A DNA stretch of 64,000 nucleotides from Nostoc piscinale CENA21 (GCF_001298445.1 NZ_CP012036.1:2421263-2485262); one strand, 5' to 3'; shown: positions 15,121-25,107, counted from the first letter of the stretch. Made by a program: numbers and translations. Notes: generated from the letters alone by a model not told the origin.

Positions 15121-16123
15121 ATGAAAATTGGACTTTTCTGCAATTACGAAAATCATCACCAAAATTACCGCCGCGCGATTTTTGAGCAAGTCGCTTTAGT
15201 CAGACAAGCCGAAAGCTTAAACTTTGACGAAGCCTGGGTAAGTGAACACCATTTTAGTGAAGTCAATATCAGTTCTTCTATGCTGTTGTTGATGGCACAT
15301 TTAGCAGGTGTCACGTCCACAATTCGCTTAGGTACAGCGGCGGTTTTACTGCCATTTCACAACCCCATTCGGGTAGCAGAAGATATTGCGACCTTGGATA
15401 ATTTATGTAATGGCAGATTATTATTTGGAGTTGCCAAAGGCGGGCCTTTCCCTCAGCAAAATAAACATTTTGCGATTTCAATGGGAGAATCTCGCGCCAG
15501 AATGTTAGAGGCAATGGCATTGATTCATAAGCTTTTATATGAAAAAGAAGTTTCATTTTATGGGCAGTATTATCAATGCGATCGCCTCACAGTGTACCCT
15601 AAACCTTTGCAACAGCAAATCCCGGTATATATAGCCAGTGGTGATACTTCAAGTATCGAATTCGCCGCACAAAATTCTTTTAGCTTAATGGGGGGGCCTC
15701 CCTTTGCGCTAGAGAGACTGAAAAAAACTGTCAACGAATACCGCAATATTAATTCCAGTGGTGCAGATAATTTTGTCTTAGCGCGGTTCTTTTTTGTGGG
15801 TAAAACCAACGAAGCTGCGGTGAATGAAGCCATACCTTTTATCCGCCAATTTAGCCAAAAAATGAAAGCTAATACGGCAGTAGTAATGCAGAATAATTCC
15901 AACGGTCATAAACCATTTGAACGGACAAATATTTGTTTTGACGAAGACTATTTGATTGAAAATTCAATCATTGGCGATGTGATTACCTGTCGGGACAAAA
16001 TCAAAAAAATTTCAGGACGAATTGAATCTAGGTACATTAGCACTCAAACCCGCATCGTTTGATCTGCAAAAAAACATCGAAAGTTTGCAGTGCTACAACC
16101 AAGAGGTACGCAGTTATGTCTAA
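15121..16123 (+). CDS. Luciferase-like (LLM) flavin oxidoreductase, frame broken at A7
   Basis: Bacterial-luciferase-type TIM barrel: FDEAWVSEHHFSE, IRLGTAAVLLPFHNPIRVAED, NGRLLFGVAKGG and IPVYIASGD are the usual FMN-binding and barrel motifs; such enzymes oxidise substrates with FMNH2/F420-type flavins and O2. At a seven-A run (16003-16009) the frame shifts and the product would end at 16062 with unrelated residues. Removing one A restores FQDELNLGTLALKP and a C-terminus ending EVRSYV at 16123, about 333 residues, the normal family length. The restored stop overlaps the next ATG (16116) by eight bases, supporting the longer frame as ancestral. Substrate unknown. Confidence 0.85.
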
Positions 16124-16487
16124 ATTAAACCAGCTTCCACCCGATGATTTACCACCAACTCAAGTAACAAAAGAGGATGGAATGCTGCACTTAGAGCTAG
16201 AGCAATCGATTGGCAGATGTTTTTATTACAGTTGCGATCGCATTACTCAAGCTTTACTCAATAATTGTCAGTGGTATCTTACCGATAAAAATGCAAAAAT
16301 CTTGTTAGTAATTGATTGCCCTGACATTGTATCTTACTGGCATATAGTCAGCAATATTCCCCAATTAGGTAATAGATTAGAGAGATTTACAACTAATGCC
16401 AAAATCAGAGTTTATCCGCCGTTTGGTAAAGGTGGGCCGTTAGAAATTAGTGTGAATGAAATCTCCGCTTATCGAGATTGGTTGTAA
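16116..16487 (+). CDS. Uncharacterised protein coupled to the LLM oxidoreductase
   Basis: 123 residues from ATG 16116, which overlaps the restored end of the oxidoreductase gene by 8 bases. Features: Pro-rich start (LPPDDLPPTQ), then an alpha/beta region with CFYYSCDRITQALLNNC and ILLVIDCPDIVSYWHIV, and a loop PPFGKGGPLEI. Four Cys residues could be functional. No family recognised. The overlap points to translational coupling and a joint task with the flavin enzyme. A strong terminator follows. Confidence 0.7.
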   Translation: MSKLNQLPPDDLPPTQVTKEDGMLHLELEQSIGRCFYYSCDRITQALLNNCQWYLTDKNAKILLVIDCPDIVSYWHIVSNIPQLGNRLERFTTNAKIRVYPPFGKGGPLEISVNEISAYRDWL

Positions 16488-16506
16488 AGTCATCATTTAC
16501 TCATCT

Positions 16507-16540
16507 CAAAACCCAGTTTTTGCCAAGAAACTGGGTTTTG
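16507..16540 (+). terminator. Strong intrinsic terminator hairpin
   Basis: CAAAACCCAGTTT and AAACTGGGTTTTG are perfect inverted copies with a short loop, followed by ACATTTTTTA. It closes the plus-strand operon ending at 16487. Confidence 0.85.
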
Positions 16541-16752
16541 ACATTTTTTATAATTTTCACAATTCTTTGCAGTATAGTGTGCGATCGCTACACAATCATG
16601 AATTATCATCTTTGCTATACTTTTACGACTGATCGCAATATTTTAGTAACTCTAAAAGATTCACAAATATCTATCTTCCTTGTTTACCTTATCTCTCTGG
16701 TATCTCTTCTTTACATCTCGAATAGGATTGCTATAGTCTGTTGAGATAATAA

Positions 16753-17842
16753 CTACAATCTTTGTTGAGGAATCGTAATAATAAATTCTGTACCCATACC
16801 TGGAATTGATTTACAATCTATTTGACCTTGATGAGTCTCAACAATAATTTGATAGCTAATCGAAAGTCCTAAACCTGTACCTTTACCCACTGGTTTAGTA
16901 GTAAAAAATGGGTTAAATATTTGTTGAGTGAGTTTTTCATCAATTCCTATGCCATTGTCACTAATACGAATTGAAATCCAGTTATTGATTAATTCGGTAG
17001 TAATTTTGATTGTAGGATTAAAATTTAATATTGGCAGTGTAGCTATACCGTTTGTTGGATAGTAACTGTGCTGTAAATTATCTATTTTCTGTTCTAAAGC
17101 ATCGATAGCATTACTAATAATATTCATCAATACTTGATTAAGTTTACCTGCGTAACAAGCTACCTTTGGTAAATCGCTATATTCTTTAATAACAGTAATT
17201 TCTGGGTAATTAGTTCGAGATTTGAGGCGATTTTGCAGCAGCATTAAAGTACTATCAATGCCTTCATGAATATTAACCTTTTTTACTTCTGCTTCATCTA
17301 AGCGAGAGAAACTACGTAAAGAACGCACAATTTCAATAATCCTCTGACTGCCAATTTCCATAGAACTGAGAACTTGTAAGAAGTCCTCCTTGATAAAATC
17401 TAAATCCATTTTCTTGATTTTATTGGCTATCTGGAAATTTGGCTCTGGATAAGATTCTTGATAGCATTTGAGTAGTTCTAAAATCTCATCAGCATATTGA
17501 GCAACATAGTTAATATTGCCGTATATAAAATTTACAGGATTGTTAATTTCATGGGCAATACCAGCTACCAAAACTCCCAAAGCCGACATCTTTTCAGATT
17601 CTACTAATTTGCTTTGCATAGCACGTAACTTTTTTAAAGTTTCTTCCAAATCTCGGCTTTGCTCTTCTAAAATTACTTGTGACTCACGTAACTCGTCAAT
17701 TACTTTGAGAAACAAGGCCTCTTTTTTTTTCATTAGTTTCTTCTAATGCAATTCTTAAAGATTCAGAACGCTCTAGCTTTTTCTGGAGAATACGATTAGC
17801 CTTTTCTAGTTCCTTAATTCTTTGCTCATGTTCTAATGACAT
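16753..17842 (-). CDS. Sensor histidine kinase paired with FIST protein, frame broken at A9
   Basis: Start ATG at 17842 gives MSLEHEQRIKELEKANRILQ, the beginning of a long coiled coil. The frame fails at nine A's (plus T run 17722-17730); with eight it reads TNEKKEALFLKVIDELRESQ and continues to the end, ~362 residues. The kinase core has the phospho-acceptor His in LVAGIAHEINNPVNF, the N box LNQVLMNIISNAIDAL, G1 SDNGIGIDEK and G2 GKGTGLGLSISY. There is no membrane segment or PAS domain, so it is a cytoplasmic HisKA kinase whose input is probably the neighbouring FIST protein, which ends six bases upstream. No response regulator gene is adjacent. Confidence 0.85.
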
Positions 17843-17848
17843 GATAAT

Positions 17849-19006
17849 TTAATGCCTTCCTATTAAAAGAGTGACAAAAGTTTCATGATGTAGTCTAGTT
17901 TCGCCACCACCATTTAAAGGTGATATTTCACCATGTGTATAAAAACCACAACCTGGAATTTCTGCTGTTAAAAACTCTTGAGCGAGTTGATATTCTTCTA
18001 TGGTGCGTGTACCTAGCAGTAGCCTACGTGCTGCACAAGAAAAAAATAAAGCCGCATTTGGCTGTTTACCAGGATAATTATTTAACGCATTGGTAATTGA
18101 TGTTTTTGCAGCATCTAAAATCTCATTACGACTGGCTTGTGCTATTTGAACAAAAACATCTGCTGGTATTTCTCCTAAAAAAGTAATGCTGCCTATTTTG
18201 GGATCATAAACACTAGGCGCACGCATATAAAATTCTTCTGTTTCTGACTCAAATACCGCTAAAGGATATTCCCCAGAAGGAGGCAAACCACCTAAATAAT
18301 GATGATAGAAGTCTAATGCAGGTTTGCCATCAATTTCATAAAGAATATTTTTATCGACCTTGGTAATTTTTCCTTTTTTACCTAGAGGATGCCAACCACT
18401 AGCTACTCCTTGAGAAAACAAGAAGTTACCAGAAAATATTAATACGGGAACAGCATCATTCAGAATCTCTGTTTGAAAAAATTGATAAGTCTTTTCAAAT
18501 TTCCACTGATCAGCAGTTAAGCCACCAAAAATAGGAATATCTTTCCCCAATGCTAGTTTTAGTCCTTCTACAATTGCTACACCATCAACTGTTAAACTTT
18601 CAGGAAAAGTCAAGCATAATTGAGAATTCGCTTGATTTTTGATTTTGGACTTTGCTTGTTCTACAGCTTGTTGAGTAGCTAAAATTGGGTCTTGCGATAA
18701 GTTTCTACCTAATCCTGCATAAATTTCAATTTCATCAGCACAAAATAGCATTAAAGCTATAGAATCTTGCTGAAATTTTAATAACGAAGAAATTTCGGCA
18801 TCGGTAGTACCACCAATTAATTCAATACCAGGAAAAGCTTGCACAATTTCTTGCAATACAATTGCATAATCAAAATCAATTGCAGCAAATAAAATCCCAG
18901 CTTGAGGAAGTTTACCGTCTAAATTCTCTTGACATTGCTCTAGAACTTCAGTAATCGCTGATAAAGAATCAGGGTCATTACTATGGCCAACTACTACATT
19001 TAACAT
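17849..19006 (-). CDS. FIST sensor domain protein (FIST_N + FIST_C)
   Basis: 385 residues. FIST_N spans roughly residues 25-220 (AGILFAAIDFDYAIVLQEI, ELIGGTTDAEISS) and FIST_C roughly 225-365 (PALDFYHHYLGGLPPSGEYPL in part, AALFFSCAARRLLLG, GCGFYTHGEISPL). FIST domains are found next to kinases and chemoreceptors and are thought to bind small ligands, possibly amino acids. The kinase gene begins six bases after this stop on the same strand, an arrangement that makes FIST the probable input module of a split sensor. No transmembrane segment, so the signal is cytoplasmic. Confidence 0.9.
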   Translation of the reverse strand: MLNVVVGHSNDPDSLSAITEVLEQCQENLDGKLPQAGILFAAIDFDYAIVLQEIVQAFPGIELIGGTTDAEISSLLKFQQDSIALMLFCADEIEIYAGLGRNLSQDPILATQQAVEQAKSKIKNQANSQLCLTFPESLTVDGVAIVEGLKLALGKDIPIFGGLTADQWKFEKTYQFFQTEILNDAVPVLIFSGNFLFSQGVASGWHPLGKKGKITKVDKNILYEIDGKPALDFYHHYLGGLPPSGEYPLAVFESETEEFYMRAPSVYDPKIGSITFLGEIPADVFVQIAQASRNEILDAAKTSITNALNNYPGKQPNAALFFSCAARRLLLGTRTIEEYQLAQEFLTAEIPGCGFYTHGEISPLNGGGETRLHHETFVTLLIGRH

Positions 19007-19222
19007 ATATATCTGGTCTGGAACTTTTCTAGCGTGAATTTATTATTCCCAAACCAGATTGCTTTATTTAATCAGGCTGCATATAAACATACAAACAAAG
19101 CCTGTCTAGCCTATCAGCGACGGCAAAGCCGAACGCAGGCTAAGGATCTGCCAACACGGTTCAGTTAAGGCTAGATTTCTGAAAAGATTTGGTATTACTG
19201 AATAAACTACCTTACCTACTCT

Positions 19223-19846
19223 TTATCCCACTACTTCAGGATCAGCAACCTTTAATTTCATTTGTTCAGCACGCCCAGTTAAAAAAGGCTGACCTAAACC
19301 TATACTCGCAAAATGACTTTCACCAGGAACTTCTAATTGGGAACTAATCAAACCCAACAGTGCCTCACATTCAGCCGAAAATTGAAGTAACTCTACACCC
19401 CGAACACTAAATGCAGAGCCAGTCAGCCGTTGTCGCCACGCCAAACTTTGCTGACTATAATTCAGAGTACACAATTTGCGATCGCCCTGACGCACCTTCA
19501 CCCGCTTATCTTCTTCCCAAGTAAAATCTGCTAATTCTTTTGGTAATCCCCAAATTTCTTGACCACCAGCCACAGAATCAGCATTATCTACATAAATGTG
19601 CGAAATCCAAGCACCAATTTGATTTTGATAACTAACCACAGCCGGAGCAATAATTAACTCACTGTACTCCAACACAGAGCCTTCCCTGTAATCAGCTAAA
19701 TACACACAACCAAGAGTTTTACCCGGCCAGACAGAGAAAACTCGAAATTCGGACGGAATGAGAGAGCGTACTTGATTAATATTTACCAGATAGAGAGAGG
19801 CGATCGCTTTACCTAAAAGTATCCAAGGTGTTGCAGGATATGTCAT
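19223..19846 (-). CDS. Acetoacetate-decarboxylase-like (ADC) family protein
   Basis: 207 residues. TPWILLGKAIASLYLVNINQVRSLIP, GCVYLADYREGSVLEYSELI (in parts) and the conserved GGQEIWGLPKELADF are the hallmarks of the ADC-like beta-barrel superfamily. True acetoacetate decarboxylases use a Schiff-base lysine after a Glu; here the KEL region is present but I cannot confirm the catalytic pair, so the reaction is not assigned. Cyanobacterial members are uncharacterised. Stands alone between the FIST protein and dnaK, reading the same strand. Confidence 0.75.
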   Translation of the reverse strand: MTYPATPWILLGKAIASLYLVNINQVRSLIPSEFRVFSVWPGKTLGCVYLADYREGSVLEYSELIIAPAVVSYQNQIGAWISHIYVDNADSVAGGQEIWGLPKELADFTWEEDKRVKVRQGDRKLCTLNYSQQSLAWRQRLTGSAFSVRGVELLQFSAECEALLGLISSQLEVPGESHFASIGLGQPFLTGRAEQMKLKVADPEVVG

Positions 19847-20054
19847 ATTAACCCATCACCTATCACCGATAGCGGTAGTCAGATATGTTAGGACAATTTG
19901 AAAACTTAAATGCTATGAATAGTAAGACTTTTCCTTCTGCCTTCTCCTACATATACCAAATCCTCGCATAAAAAAAAATCCCCACCCAGGCGAATGCGTG
20001 GATGGGGAAATATTGAGTAGGGAATGTCTCACCTTCCCTACATCATTGGAGGAA

Positions 20055-21956
20055 TTATTTGCTTTCAGTGAAATCTGCATCAATTACATCATCACCGCCA
20101 CCAGAGGAAGTAGAAGCACCGCCATCTTGAGGTTCAGCACCAGGCGCAGCACCGCCAGCTTGTTGATAGATATTGCTACCAACTGCGAATAGTGCTTGTT
20201 GCAATTCTGGCATCAGCTTGGTAATTTGCTCGTCGTCTTCCTTAGCAACTGCTTCCCGCAGGTCTTTCACCAAACCTTCAACTTTAGTCTTATCAGCAGC
20301 AGGAACTTTATCACCTAATTCTTGCAGTTGCTTCTCAGCTTGGTATGCTAAAGAGTCAGCTTGGTTCTTGCGGTCAATTTTCTCACGACGCTCTTTGTCA
20401 GAGGAAGCATTTTGTTCTGCTTCTCGCACCATCCGGTCAACATCATTTTTATCTAAGGTAGAAGCACCAGTAATGCTGATGGACTGTTCCTTACCAGTAC
20501 CCTTGTCCTTAGCGGTAACGTTGAGGATACCGTTAGCATCGATGTCAAATACCACTTCAATTTGAGGTACGCCACGGGGTGCGGGAGGAATACCATCAAG
20601 GCGGAAGGTTCCCAAACTCTTGTTGTCGTTAGCAAATTCCCGTTCACCTTGGAGGACGTGAATTTCTACGTTGGTTTGACCATCAACAGCAGTAGAGAAT
20701 ACCTCAGATTTCTTGGTGGGAATTGTGGTGTTGCGAGGAATAATCTTGGTCATCACACCACCCAAGGTTTCTACACCCAAGGACAATGGTGTTACGTCTA
20801 ACAACAAGATACCTGTAACATCACCAGCCAATACACCTGCTTGAATTGCTGCACCAACAGCTACCACTTCATCAGGGTTAACGCTTTGGTTAGGGTCTTT
20901 ACCCAAAGCTCGTTTTACCAACTCTTGGACTGCGGGGATACGGGTAGAACCACCAACTAATACTACTTCATCGATGTCATTTTTGCTTAACTTAGCATCG
21001 CGGAGCGCATTCTCTACAGGAATACGGCAACGGTCAATTAAGTCAGCGCAAAGTTCTTCAAACTTAGCACGAGTCAGGGTCATATCCAGGTGCTTTGGCC
21101 CGTCCTGAGTAGCGGTGATGAATGGGAGGTTAATTTCCGCTTGGGTGACGCTGGAAAGCTCAATTTTGGCTTTTTCAGCAGCTTCAGTCAAACGTTGCAG
21201 TGCTTGTCTGTCTTTGCGGAGGTCGATACCTTCGTCTTTGCGGAACTGTTCTGCTAAGAAATCAACGATTTTCTTATCGAAGTCGTCACCACCAAGGTGA
21301 GTATCGCCAGAAGTTGCTAATACTTCAAATACGCCGTCGCCTACTTCCAGGACGGATACGTCGAATGTACCACCACCCAAGTCAAATACCAGGATAGTTT
21401 CGTTGCTCTTTTTATCAAAGCCGTAAGCCAAAGAAGCGGCGGTAGGTTCGTTAATAATCCGCAGCACTTCAATACCAGCGATTTTACCAGCGTCTTTGGT
21501 AGCTTGACGTTGAGAGTCGTTGAAGTATGCCGGAACTGTGATTACAGCTTGGGTAACAGTTTCACCCAGATATTTGCTTGCGTCTTCAACGAGTTTACGC
21601 AGAACTTTAGCAGAAATTTCTTCTGGGGCAAATTGCTTACCAGCGCCAGGAGAGTCTAGCTTGACGTTACCGCCACTGCTCAACACTTTATAAGAAACTT
21701 CTGTAGCTTCGTTAGTAACTTCGTCAAAGCGGCGACCAATGAACCGCTTAACTGAATAAAAAGTGTTTTCGGGGTTCATGACCGCTTGGCGCTTGGCAAT
21801 TTGTCCTACCAAGGTGTCGCCATTTTTCGCAAATGCTACTACTGATGGTGTTGTGCGAAAACCTTCTGCGTTAGCAATAACCGTGGGTTTACCACCTTCC
21901 ATCACTGCCACGCAGGAGTTAGTTGTTCCTAAGTCAATTCCAACTACTTTTGCCAT
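20055..21956 (-). CDS. dnaK: Chaperone DnaK (Hsp70)
   Basis: 633 residues, full length. The ATPase domain starts VVGIDLGTTNSCVAVMEGG and has IINEPTAASLAYGFD, FDLGGGTFDVSVLEV and VLVGGSTRIPAVQ. The peptide-binding domain begins near residue 390 (LLDVTPLSLGVETLGG). The tail is Gly/Ala-rich and ends GGGDDVIDADFTESK, the short form of the acidic C-terminus. It refolds proteins with DnaJ and GrpE using ATP; neither partner is adjacent. No CIRCE element was seen upstream. Cyanobacteria carry several dnaK genes; which paralogue this is cannot be told by eye. Confidence 0.97.
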   Translation of the reverse strand: MAKVVGIDLGTTNSCVAVMEGGKPTVIANAEGFRTTPSVVAFAKNGDTLVGQIAKRQAVMNPENTFYSVKRFIGRRFDEVTNEATEVSYKVLSSGGNVKLDSPGAGKQFAPEEISAKVLRKLVEDASKYLGETVTQAVITVPAYFNDSQRQATKDAGKIAGIEVLRIINEPTAASLAYGFDKKSNETILVFDLGGGTFDVSVLEVGDGVFEVLATSGDTHLGGDDFDKKIVDFLAEQFRKDEGIDLRKDRQALQRLTEAAEKAKIELSSVTQAEINLPFITATQDGPKHLDMTLTRAKFEELCADLIDRCRIPVENALRDAKLSKNDIDEVVLVGGSTRIPAVQELVKRALGKDPNQSVNPDEVVAVGAAIQAGVLAGDVTGILLLDVTPLSLGVETLGGVMTKIIPRNTTIPTKKSEVFSTAVDGQTNVEIHVLQGEREFANDNKSLGTFRLDGIPPAPRGVPQIEVVFDIDANGILNVTAKDKGTGKEQSISITGASTLDKNDVDRMVREAEQNASSDKERREKIDRKNQADSLAYQAEKQLQELGDKVPAADKTKVEGLVKDLREAVAKEDDEQITKLMPELQQALFAVGSNIYQQAGGAAPGAEPQDGGASTSSGGGDDVIDADFTESK

Positions 21957-22591
21957 GTTAGCTGCTGGCTCCGTATAACTACAAATGAATGAATGGGAAT
22001 ATAAGGACTAAATCTTGAACCAACTGATTTTATGAAAGCAGTTACTTCAGCATCGATGACCTTTAGCTCGGTTGTGTTGGGGTTATAGCCCCAATTTCTG
22101 CTGATATATATACTGAGCTTGTATAGCCAGTCCATGAAGGGTGGTTTCCCGAACCTGCTTTGGGACGGTTAATTTTAAAGTTTTGTCTAGTTGGTTCATG
22201 GATTAATTTGCTTTCACTTCGTCTAATTTATGAGAATTAATACATCCAGTAATTAGGGTGAACCGTAATCACCATGTGGTGTTTGCCGTCTTTAAACAAC
22301 ATTAACTCCAGAGATACAGAGAATCAGTGAGCTATAAAAGGATTCCTTGCCTAATAAATTCAGTCAAAATGCGGATACTTATCCAAAGTGCAGTCAAAGA
22401 TAGTAACTTGTGGCGGGAGTAGGGAATGAGGAGTGGGGGAGTAGTAATACTATTTCTGACAGCGACTTAAGTATTAGTAAAGTAATTTTGGAGTTGAGAT
22501 TGGCTAATCTATAATCCATAATCCAAAATCTAAAATTGGTACGGGTAAGGGTAGATTTTGTAGCGTTTATGTATTAAAAATGTAATTAAAA
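21957..22591. promoter_or_regulatory. dnaK upstream / divergent intergenic region
   Basis: 635 bases between divergent dnaK and the ADP-ribosylglycohydrolase gene. No gene recognised. It contains GGGAGTAGGGAATGAGGAGTGGGGGAGTAG-type tandem repeats (22415-22446) and must hold both promoters; I could not place boxes. Confidence 0.5.
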
Positions 22592-23593
22592 ATGTTAGTT
22601 ATGCGTCGTGCCTCTGGATGTTTATTTGGGCTTGCCTGTGGTGATGCTTTGGGTGCTGCTACAGAATTTTTAAGTGTGGAAGAAATTCGTCGTCGCTTTC
22701 CACCAAATGGGCCGCAAGAAATTGTGGGTAATCCTGCACGCGTCACCGATGACACACAAATGACATTGGCAGTCGCACAAGCTTTAGTTGAGGTTGATAC
22801 TCCAAACTTAAATTTAGCTAATTTGGAACCTGTTCTTAGACGTACTTTTGTAGAGTGGTTACACAGTCCCGACAATAATCGCGCTCCGGGGATGACTTGC
22901 TTACAGGCTTGTGAATATCTGGAAGCAGGTTTACCTTGGCAGCAAGCAACTAGGCCAAATTCTAAAGGATGTGGTGCAAATATGCGTGTTGTGCCTGTAG
23001 GTTTATTACCCACAGATGATACAACCCGTGCGGCAGTTGCTCAATTTCAAGCCGCATTGACTCATGGTCATCCAACTGCCCTGGCTGCTTCTGATTTAAC
23101 GGCAGCAGCAATTACTTATTTTGTCAAGGGCGGTGAACCGCAAGAATGTTCGGCTTATCTTCGCAACTATGCGTTAAGTCAGCGTTCAGTTTATCATGCT
23201 GATTGGCTGGGTGATTTATGGCAACGCCCAGGCATAAATACACCAACAGAATTTATTAGTCGTGGTTGGGATGAGTGTTTAGCAGTGCTTGACCGTCTGG
23301 ACGCAGCATTAGTCAACCCCAGCCGCGACATTGACCCCTGTTTGGCCATAGGTGAAGGTTGGGTAGCCGAAGAGGCTTTTGCTACAGGTTTATTATGCTT
23401 TTTGTTCTTTCCAGAAGCACCGTTAGCCGCAGTGCGGCGTGCTGCACTCACAGCAGGCGACTCTGACTCGATCGCTTGTTTAGCGGGTGCTTTTGCTGGA
23501 GCATATTTAGGTATGGCTGCATGGCCCCAAGATTGGGTAATTCGGATTGAATACCGCGACCAATTGGCGGCTCTAGGTGAATTCTGGGATTAA
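22592..23593 (+). CDS. ADP-ribosylglycohydrolase family protein (DraG/ARH-like)
   Basis: 333 residues. GCLFGLACGDALGAATEF at the N-terminus, DDTQMTLAVAQAL near residue 55, and AGDSDSIACLAGAFAGAYLG near the C-terminus are the conserved Mg-binding motifs of the ARH/DraG family, which removes ADP-ribose from proteins or related substrates. DraG reactivates nitrogenase reductase in some diazotrophs, but no DraT partner is present here, so that role should not be assumed. The start ATG at 22592 could also be ATG 22601 (MRRASG). Confidence 0.9.
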   Translation: MLVMRRASGCLFGLACGDALGAATEFLSVEEIRRRFPPNGPQEIVGNPARVTDDTQMTLAVAQALVEVDTPNLNLANLEPVLRRTFVEWLHSPDNNRAPGMTCLQACEYLEAGLPWQQATRPNSKGCGANMRVVPVGLLPTDDTTRAAVAQFQAALTHGHPTALAASDLTAAAITYFVKGGEPQECSAYLRNYALSQRSVYHADWLGDLWQRPGINTPTEFISRGWDECLAVLDRLDAALVNPSRDIDPCLAIGEGWVAEEAFATGLLCFLFFPEAPLAAVRRAALTAGDSDSIACLAGAFAGAYLGMAAWPQDWVIRIEYRDQLAALGEFWD

Positions 23594-23736
23594 ATTTAGG
23601 TATGGTGGAAATTTATGTTTTTTTGACTAATGGCGATCGCTATCAAGCAACCATAAGTGCTAAATTGTTACTTAATCAGGCAAGATGTAGATGTAAGACC
23701 GTTTAAGTAGTTTGTGCATCCCTTTAAATCAAGACA

Positions 23737-24399
23737 ATGGATACAAAACGCAAAGTCAACGTTTGGTGGAAATACGTTGTTCTATTTATGCTGATTTTGG
23801 CATTTAGACCAACTACATATTTTATTCGTCAGGCTTTGCGGGAAGATCCAATAGACATTAATTATTTTTGGACAGAACTTTCTCCTTTTGGACTGCTCAA
23901 ACAAGGTTTATATAACGGAAATGGCGGTGCAGATTGGAAAATCGGCCGGCCGAAAGTTACCATTTGGAATGCGGAACAGTTGCGTTCTGAGCCAGAGTTA
24001 AGACAATTTGCTTTAGAATTAGTCAATCGCGATCGCACTTTAAATAGTTTAAAACCTTTAACAGCCGACTCTTTACTGTCACTCGCCGCCCAATTCCACG
24101 CCCAAGATATGCTAGAGCGGCAGTATTTTAATCATATTTCTTTAGATGGGAAAAATCCCAGCGATCGCTACATTCAAGTTGGTGGTAATCGGCGTGTGGC
24201 AGTTGGCGAAAATATTATTCAAGATAGTGTGCAAGGTTTAGGTTTAACTTACGGTAAAGTCGAAGATTTTCAACGCGGTTGGATGTACAGCAACAGTCAT
24301 CGCCAAAATCTCCTCCGACGTGAATATAAAAAATTTGGCTATGGTATGGCTGTCGGCAAAAATGGCCAAATTTATGCAGTCCAAATGTTTAGCGATTAA
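23737..24399 (+). CDS. CAP/SCP-domain protein, membrane anchored
   Basis: 220 residues. A single hydrophobic helix follows a basic start (KVNVWWKYVVLFMLILAF), a signal anchor. Residues ~95-220 form a CAP (SCP/PR1) domain: ALELVNRDRTLNSLKPL, LAAQFHAQDMLERQYFNHI with a conserved His, VGENII, and SHRQNLLRREYKKFGYGMAV with the second His. The bacterial CAP family is extracytoplasmic, of debated function, often tied to the cell envelope. No clear operon partner; it converges with a small gene at 24412. Confidence 0.88.
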   Translation: MDTKRKVNVWWKYVVLFMLILAFRPTTYFIRQALREDPIDINYFWTELSPFGLLKQGLYNGNGGADWKIGRPKVTIWNAEQLRSEPELRQFALELVNRDRTLNSLKPLTADSLLSLAAQFHAQDMLERQYFNHISLDGKNPSDRYIQVGGNRRVAVGENIIQDSVQGLGLTYGKVEDFQRGWMYSNSHRQNLLRREYKKFGYGMAVGKNGQIYAVQMFSD

Positions 24400-24411
24400 A
24401 TCTACCACAAC

Positions 24412-24711
24412 TTATTTTGCACTAGCTTTTTTGAGTGGTACTTGAATAAATTTACAAATCGTTTTGAGAATTGGAAATATCAGTGTTTCACGTCTAGCTA
24501 TCTCAGAAACAGGATCTACCAATGTGAGATTTTCTTGTAATTCTATTCTCAGTGGTTCGGGATCTATTGGTAACTGCTGTGGAAGTTGAAGCGAGGTATT
24601 GTTGAGGATAACACCAAATTCAGCTAGGATATCAGCACTATCATAGGCTAATTCGGCGTATTTGCTGAAAGTATAGCTCTCAGATGGGTCGAGAATCCTG
24701 GCTTTGCTCAT
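24412..24711 (-). CDS. Uncharacterised 99-residue protein (MSKARILDPS family)
   Basis: Start chosen at ATG 24711 (MSKARILDPSESYTFSKYAE); an in-frame start at 24726 adds five residues. The N-terminal SESYTFSKYAELAYDSADILAEFG block is one I recall from many small cyanobacterial proteins of unknown function, here followed by a Pro/Leu-rich middle and a basic tail. No catalytic motif. Upstream on the same strand lies another short unknown frame (24852-25016). Confidence 0.6.
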   Translation of the reverse strand: MSKARILDPSESYTFSKYAELAYDSADILAEFGVILNNTSLQLPQQLPIDPEPLRIELQENLTLVDPVSEIARRETLIFPILKTICKFIQVPLKKASAK

Positions 24712-24851
24712 AATAGCGATCGCCAACCCTAACTAATCAATCGTGTTCACAATCATTGTACTTCTTGATGTTTTAAAACAATCATCTTAAAAAAACCTTC
24801 TGAGGCAGGAGGAAGAATTTTTATGTTTAATGCTCTAATTGTGTACCTCAT

Positions 24852-25016
24852 TTACTTGCAACCTGCGGGATGTTTTGGGTTAGGTTTACTTACGGTTTGA
24901 TGAATCATTCGTTCTAACGCAGACATTGTTTGATTTGCTGTTAAGCCAGTGATATCAAACAACTGAGCATTAATAATGAGAAGCAATGGAGTTAAATACT
25001 TCCAATATTCTTCCAC
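24852..25016 (-). CDS. 54-residue ORF or gene remnant
   Basis: A GTG at 25016 opens 54 codons to TAA at 24852-24854. The product (EEYWKYLTPLLLIINAQLFD, then LTANQTMSALERMIHQTV) has the amino-acid make-up of real protein rather than random translation, with an in-frame TAG a few codons upstream. It may be a short gene or the 3' end of a decayed one. No family recognised. Confidence 0.4.
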   Translation of the reverse strand: MEEYWKYLTPLLLIINAQLFDITGLTANQTMSALERMIHQTVSKPNPKHPAGCK

Positions 25017-25107
25017 TGCGAAAATTATCTAATGTTTTTGGTCTTTTGTTGCCACCAATTCCCACACATCAATTCAGATTTTTTCTGTATTTTTGGTTCT
25101 TTTTTTG

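Noticed and set aside
16478..16744. 88-codon plus-strand frame after the gene ending at 16487
   Set aside because: It runs straight through the strong terminator hairpin at 16507-16540, so it is unlikely to be translated; the hydrophobic product reflects T-rich DNA.
20173..20565. Long plus-strand frames antisense to dnaK (20173-20565 and 21115-21300)
   Set aside because: Ser/Ala-rich antisense shadows of a highly expressed, codon-biased gene.
22592..23593. Assigning the ADP-ribosylglycohydrolase as DraG of nitrogenase control
   Set aside because: No DraT partner is present and the family has many other substrates, so only the family is stated.
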